7,275 nucleotides of DNA from contig CAYLNH010000327.1 of assembly GCA_964384625.1 (NCBI GenBank), positions 1-7,275 on the forward strand. The letters run 5' to 3'. The translations under genes were made by a program, and so were the position numbers. The notes under the pieces are model-generated. The model had not been told where the DNA came from and searched no databases. It saw only the letters and a list, made by a program, of their open reading frames with translations. The DNA is from CAYLNH01 sp964384625. GTDB taxonomy: Bacteria; Verrucomicrobiota; Lentisphaeria; JABSQK01. Positions 6,129 to 7,275 of this stretch are shown piece after piece (within the stretch, counting starts at the first letter, position 1; each line of letters starts with the position of its first letter).

Positions 6129-6932
6129 TTGACCCATCATGGCTTCTCAGACCGGATTTTCGCTGTCGTCAACGGATACAAACTCTGTCTTGACGTAACC
6201 CTTCCCGACGGCGTCGAAGAGCCGCCTCTGATCGTTTACATCCACGGCGGTGGCTGGCGTCAGGGCTCCTATAAGAACAACCGGATGCCCTGGCTCGTCG
6301 ACCATGGCTTCGCTGTCGCCAGCATCAGCTATCGGTTGACGGACAAGGCTGTCTTCCCGGCGCAGATCCACGATTGCAAAGGGGCGGTGCGCTGGCTGCG
6401 GGCGAATACCAAGCAGTTCGGTTACGACGCCACACGCCTGGCTGTCGCCGGGGGGTCGGCCGGTGCGCATCTGGCAATGCTGCTTGGGATGAGCCCCGGG
6501 GTGACTGAACTCGAAGGCGAGATCGGCGGAAACACGGAACAGTCGACGCATGTATCGGCGATCGTGCAGTACTTCGGCCCCAGTGATTTCCTCCTGCGAG
6601 CGGAAACGCAGCCCAACACGGCAACGGCTTCAGACCGCGGCAGTTTCAAGCTCCTCAATGGCGAAGCGACCGGGCATATTGATATGGAGCTGGCAAAGCA
6701 GGCCAGTCCGGTATTCTACGTCAATGAGCAGAGCCCGCCGCTGTTGTCCTTCCAGGGACTGGCTGACAACATCGTGTTGCCAGACCAGGCTTACCGCATT
6801 GACCGTGCGTATGAGGAGAAGGGCTGTCCCCACGAGTTAGTGCTCGTGCAGGATGCCGGCCATGGCGCGCAGGTCCTCTTCGAAGGCGAATGCCGCAAAC
6901 GGGCGATCGAGTTCCTGCGGAAGTACGTCTAG
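6129..6932 (+). CDS. Alpha/beta-hydrolase esterase, BD-FAE-like carbohydrate esterase
   Basis: This 267-residue protein is an alpha/beta-hydrolase that should cleave ester bonds; its form resembles the BD-FAE group (feruloyl and acetyl-xylan esterases). The oxyanion-hole motif HGGGW is at H39-W43, the nucleophile elbow GGSAG has S110, and the remaining triad is D213 (GLADNIV) and H245 (AGHGAQ). There is no signal peptide, so it should act inside the cell. The TTG start at 6129 follows an AGGA site (6117-6120) by 8 nt. The nearby ATG at 6139 is in another frame, and the first in-frame ATG is at residue 53, past the oxyanion hole, so the TTG is needed. It follows the preceding stop by 16 bp and is probably the last gene of the GNAT operon. 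A general lipase or peptidase activity cannot be excluded. Confidence 0.87.
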   Translation: MTHHGFSDRIFAVVNGYKLCLDVTLPDGVEEPPLIVYIHGGGWRQGSYKNNRMPWLVDHGFAVASISYRLTDKAVFPAQIHDCKGAVRWLRANTKQFGYDATRLAVAGGSAGAHLAMLLGMSPGVTELEGEIGGNTEQSTHVSAIVQYFGPSDFLLRAETQPNTATASDRGSFKLLNGEATGHIDMELAKQASPVFYVNEQSPPLLSFQGLADNIVLPDQAYRIDRAYEEKGCPHELVLVQDAGHGAQVLFEGECRKRAIEFLRKYV

Positions 6933-6933
6933 G

Positions 6934-6960
6934 CAGGATCTACAGGATGGACGGGATCTA
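6934..6960 (+). repeat. Three tandem 9-bp units just after the esterase stop
   Basis: CAGGATCTA (6934-6942), CAGGATGGA (6943-6951) and CGGGATCTA (6952-6960) follow each other directly, starting 1 nt after the stop codon. Units one and three differ at one base. Similar ACAGGAT-rich 9-bp arrays occur in intergenic DNA of many bacteria, to my recollection. It may be a dispersed repeat or a protein-binding array; no function is assigned. Confidence 0.6.
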
Positions 6961-7013
6961 TGCTCCTGCGGAGCAGTAAGAGACTGCGACGCTTCCTCGC
7001 GCTGAAGGCGCGA
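6961..7013. terminator. Two hairpins downstream of the operon, possible terminator
   Basis: TGCTCC/GGAGCA with a 3-nt loop (6961-6975) and TCGCGC/GCGCGA with a TGAAG loop (6997-7013) lie within 85 bp of the esterase stop. Neither is followed by a U-tract, so they could stabilise the mRNA end or work with Rho. Confidence 0.35.
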
Positions 7014-7023
7014 TACATACTAG

Positions 7024-7052
7024 CCTAGGGCAAGGTCCCCCGACGCCCTAGG
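7024..7052. repeat. Inverted repeat CCTAGGGC/GCCCTAGG
   Basis: A perfect 8-bp stem (7024-7031 with 7045-7052) encloses a 13-nt loop, and each arm contains the palindrome CCTAGG. It looks like one copy of a dispersed intergenic palindrome of the host rather than a gene-specific signal, but no second copy lies in this window to prove it. Confidence 0.5.
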
Positions 7053-7080
7053 TCCCCGTTGAGGGAAGCAGATCCACCAC

Positions 7081-7111
7081 GCCCCGCTTGCCGGGGCCCC
7101 GCCGCAGGCGG
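7081..7111. repeat. Two adjoining GC-rich hairpins
   Basis: GCCCCG/CGGGGC (7081-7086 with 7092-7097) is followed at once by CCGCC/GGCGG (7099-7103 with 7107-7111, GCA loop). They form a compact GC-only double hairpin, probably part of the same intergenic repeat cluster. Confidence 0.4.
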
Positions 7112-7184
7112 TCCGGTGATACCCGGGTGCAGTCGAGTGTAGTCGGTATTCTCGGGCGGTTCAGTTGACGTTTGCTTCTCTCAC

Positions 7185-7205
7185 TGCCGACCACTTGGGT
7201 CGGCA
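7185..7205. repeat. Perfect 8-bp hairpin near the right end
   Basis: TGCCGACC pairs perfectly with GGTCGGCA around an ACTTG loop. It lies 17 bp inside the right-hand window-flanking inverted repeat. It could be a terminator guarding against transcription from outside, although the downstream flank AATAGG is not U-rich. Confidence 0.4.
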
Positions 7206-7222
7206 ATAGGGCCGCCACACGA

Positions 7223-7255
7223 CTAAGGGTCCGCGCGGAAATAACTTCACATTTT
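7223..7255 (-). repeat. Right copy of the window-flanking 33-bp inverted repeat
   Basis: This is the partner of the repeat at 21-53, in opposite orientation, with mismatches at five positions. The core CGCGGAAATAAC is identical in both. Its inner edge lies 53 bp from the right end of the window, exactly mirroring the left copy. The 20 bp beyond it do not match the corresponding left flank, as expected for the left and right ends of one element rather than for two identical inverted copies. Confidence 0.6.
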
Positions 7256-7275
7256 GAGAGACTTTCAAGAGTCGC

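Larger units (their letters stand above)
6933..7222. other. Hairpin-rich 3' intergenic region without a gene
   Basis: No open frame with a plausible start and composition is visible on either strand. The stretch is instead packed with short repeats and stem-loops, listed separately, spread over about 270 bp. An 8-bp palindrome, ACCCGGGT (7121-7128), lies among them. It resembles the accumulations of non-coding palindromic repeats found downstream of genes in planctomycetes and other PVC bacteria. Confidence 0.5.

Noticed and set aside
6934..7205. CRISPR array
   Set aside because: The repeats are either 9 bp without spacers or unrelated hairpins; there are no regularly spaced identical repeats and no cas genes.

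Overview
The window looks like a GC-rich bacterial chromosome segment, most plausibly from a planctomycete or a relative in the PVC group. This is an inference from the intergenic regions full of GC-rich hairpins and short dispersed-type repeats, the mixed GTG/TTG starts, and the combination of leaderless glycoside hydrolases with a secreted coiled-coil protein. No rRNA, tRNA or marker gene fixes the taxon.

Layout. At 1-344 there is no convincing gene. This stretch holds one copy of a 33-bp inverted repeat (21-53), a 94-bp MITE-like element with 22-bp terminal inverted repeats starting GTAA and a perfect 8-bp target duplication (IS66-type hallmarks, 167-276), and a good sigma70-type promoter. 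At 345-1037 (+) is a short secreted or anchored alpha-helical protein built from a tandem 91-residue duplication. A hairpin cluster (1043-1117) separates it from a convergent GH28 polygalacturonase-like gene on the minus strand (1144-2412). A divergent control region with an extended -10 promoter (TATAAT at 2603-2608) leads into a GH36-type alpha-galactosidase gene (2640-4625, +). Behind that lies a 333-bp gap containing what looks like the decayed 5' end of an NAD-dependent epimerase gene on the minus strand, then a promoter for a compact three-gene run: a GNAT acetyltransferase (4959-5609), a conserved uncharacterised Trp-rich protein (5606-6112, GTGA overlap) and an alpha/beta-hydrolase esterase (6129-6932). 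The last 343 bp hold no gene but a 9-bp tandem triplet, at least six hairpins, and the other copy of the 33-bp inverted repeat (7223-7255).

How it may work together. GH28 and GH36 are divergently arranged and neither has a visible signal peptide. This suggests that pectin- or galactoside-derived oligosaccharides are imported and trimmed inside the cell. The BD-FAE-like esterase could remove acetyl or feruloyl groups from the same kind of material, but it belongs to a separate transcription unit with the GNAT pair, so the link is only inferred.

The two 33-bp inverted repeats each lie 20 bp from a window end (their 23-bp cores 30 bp), and similarity stops outside them. That fits a unique segment lying between two copies of a mobile element, or an assembly break at such copies. 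No transposase gene is present in the window.
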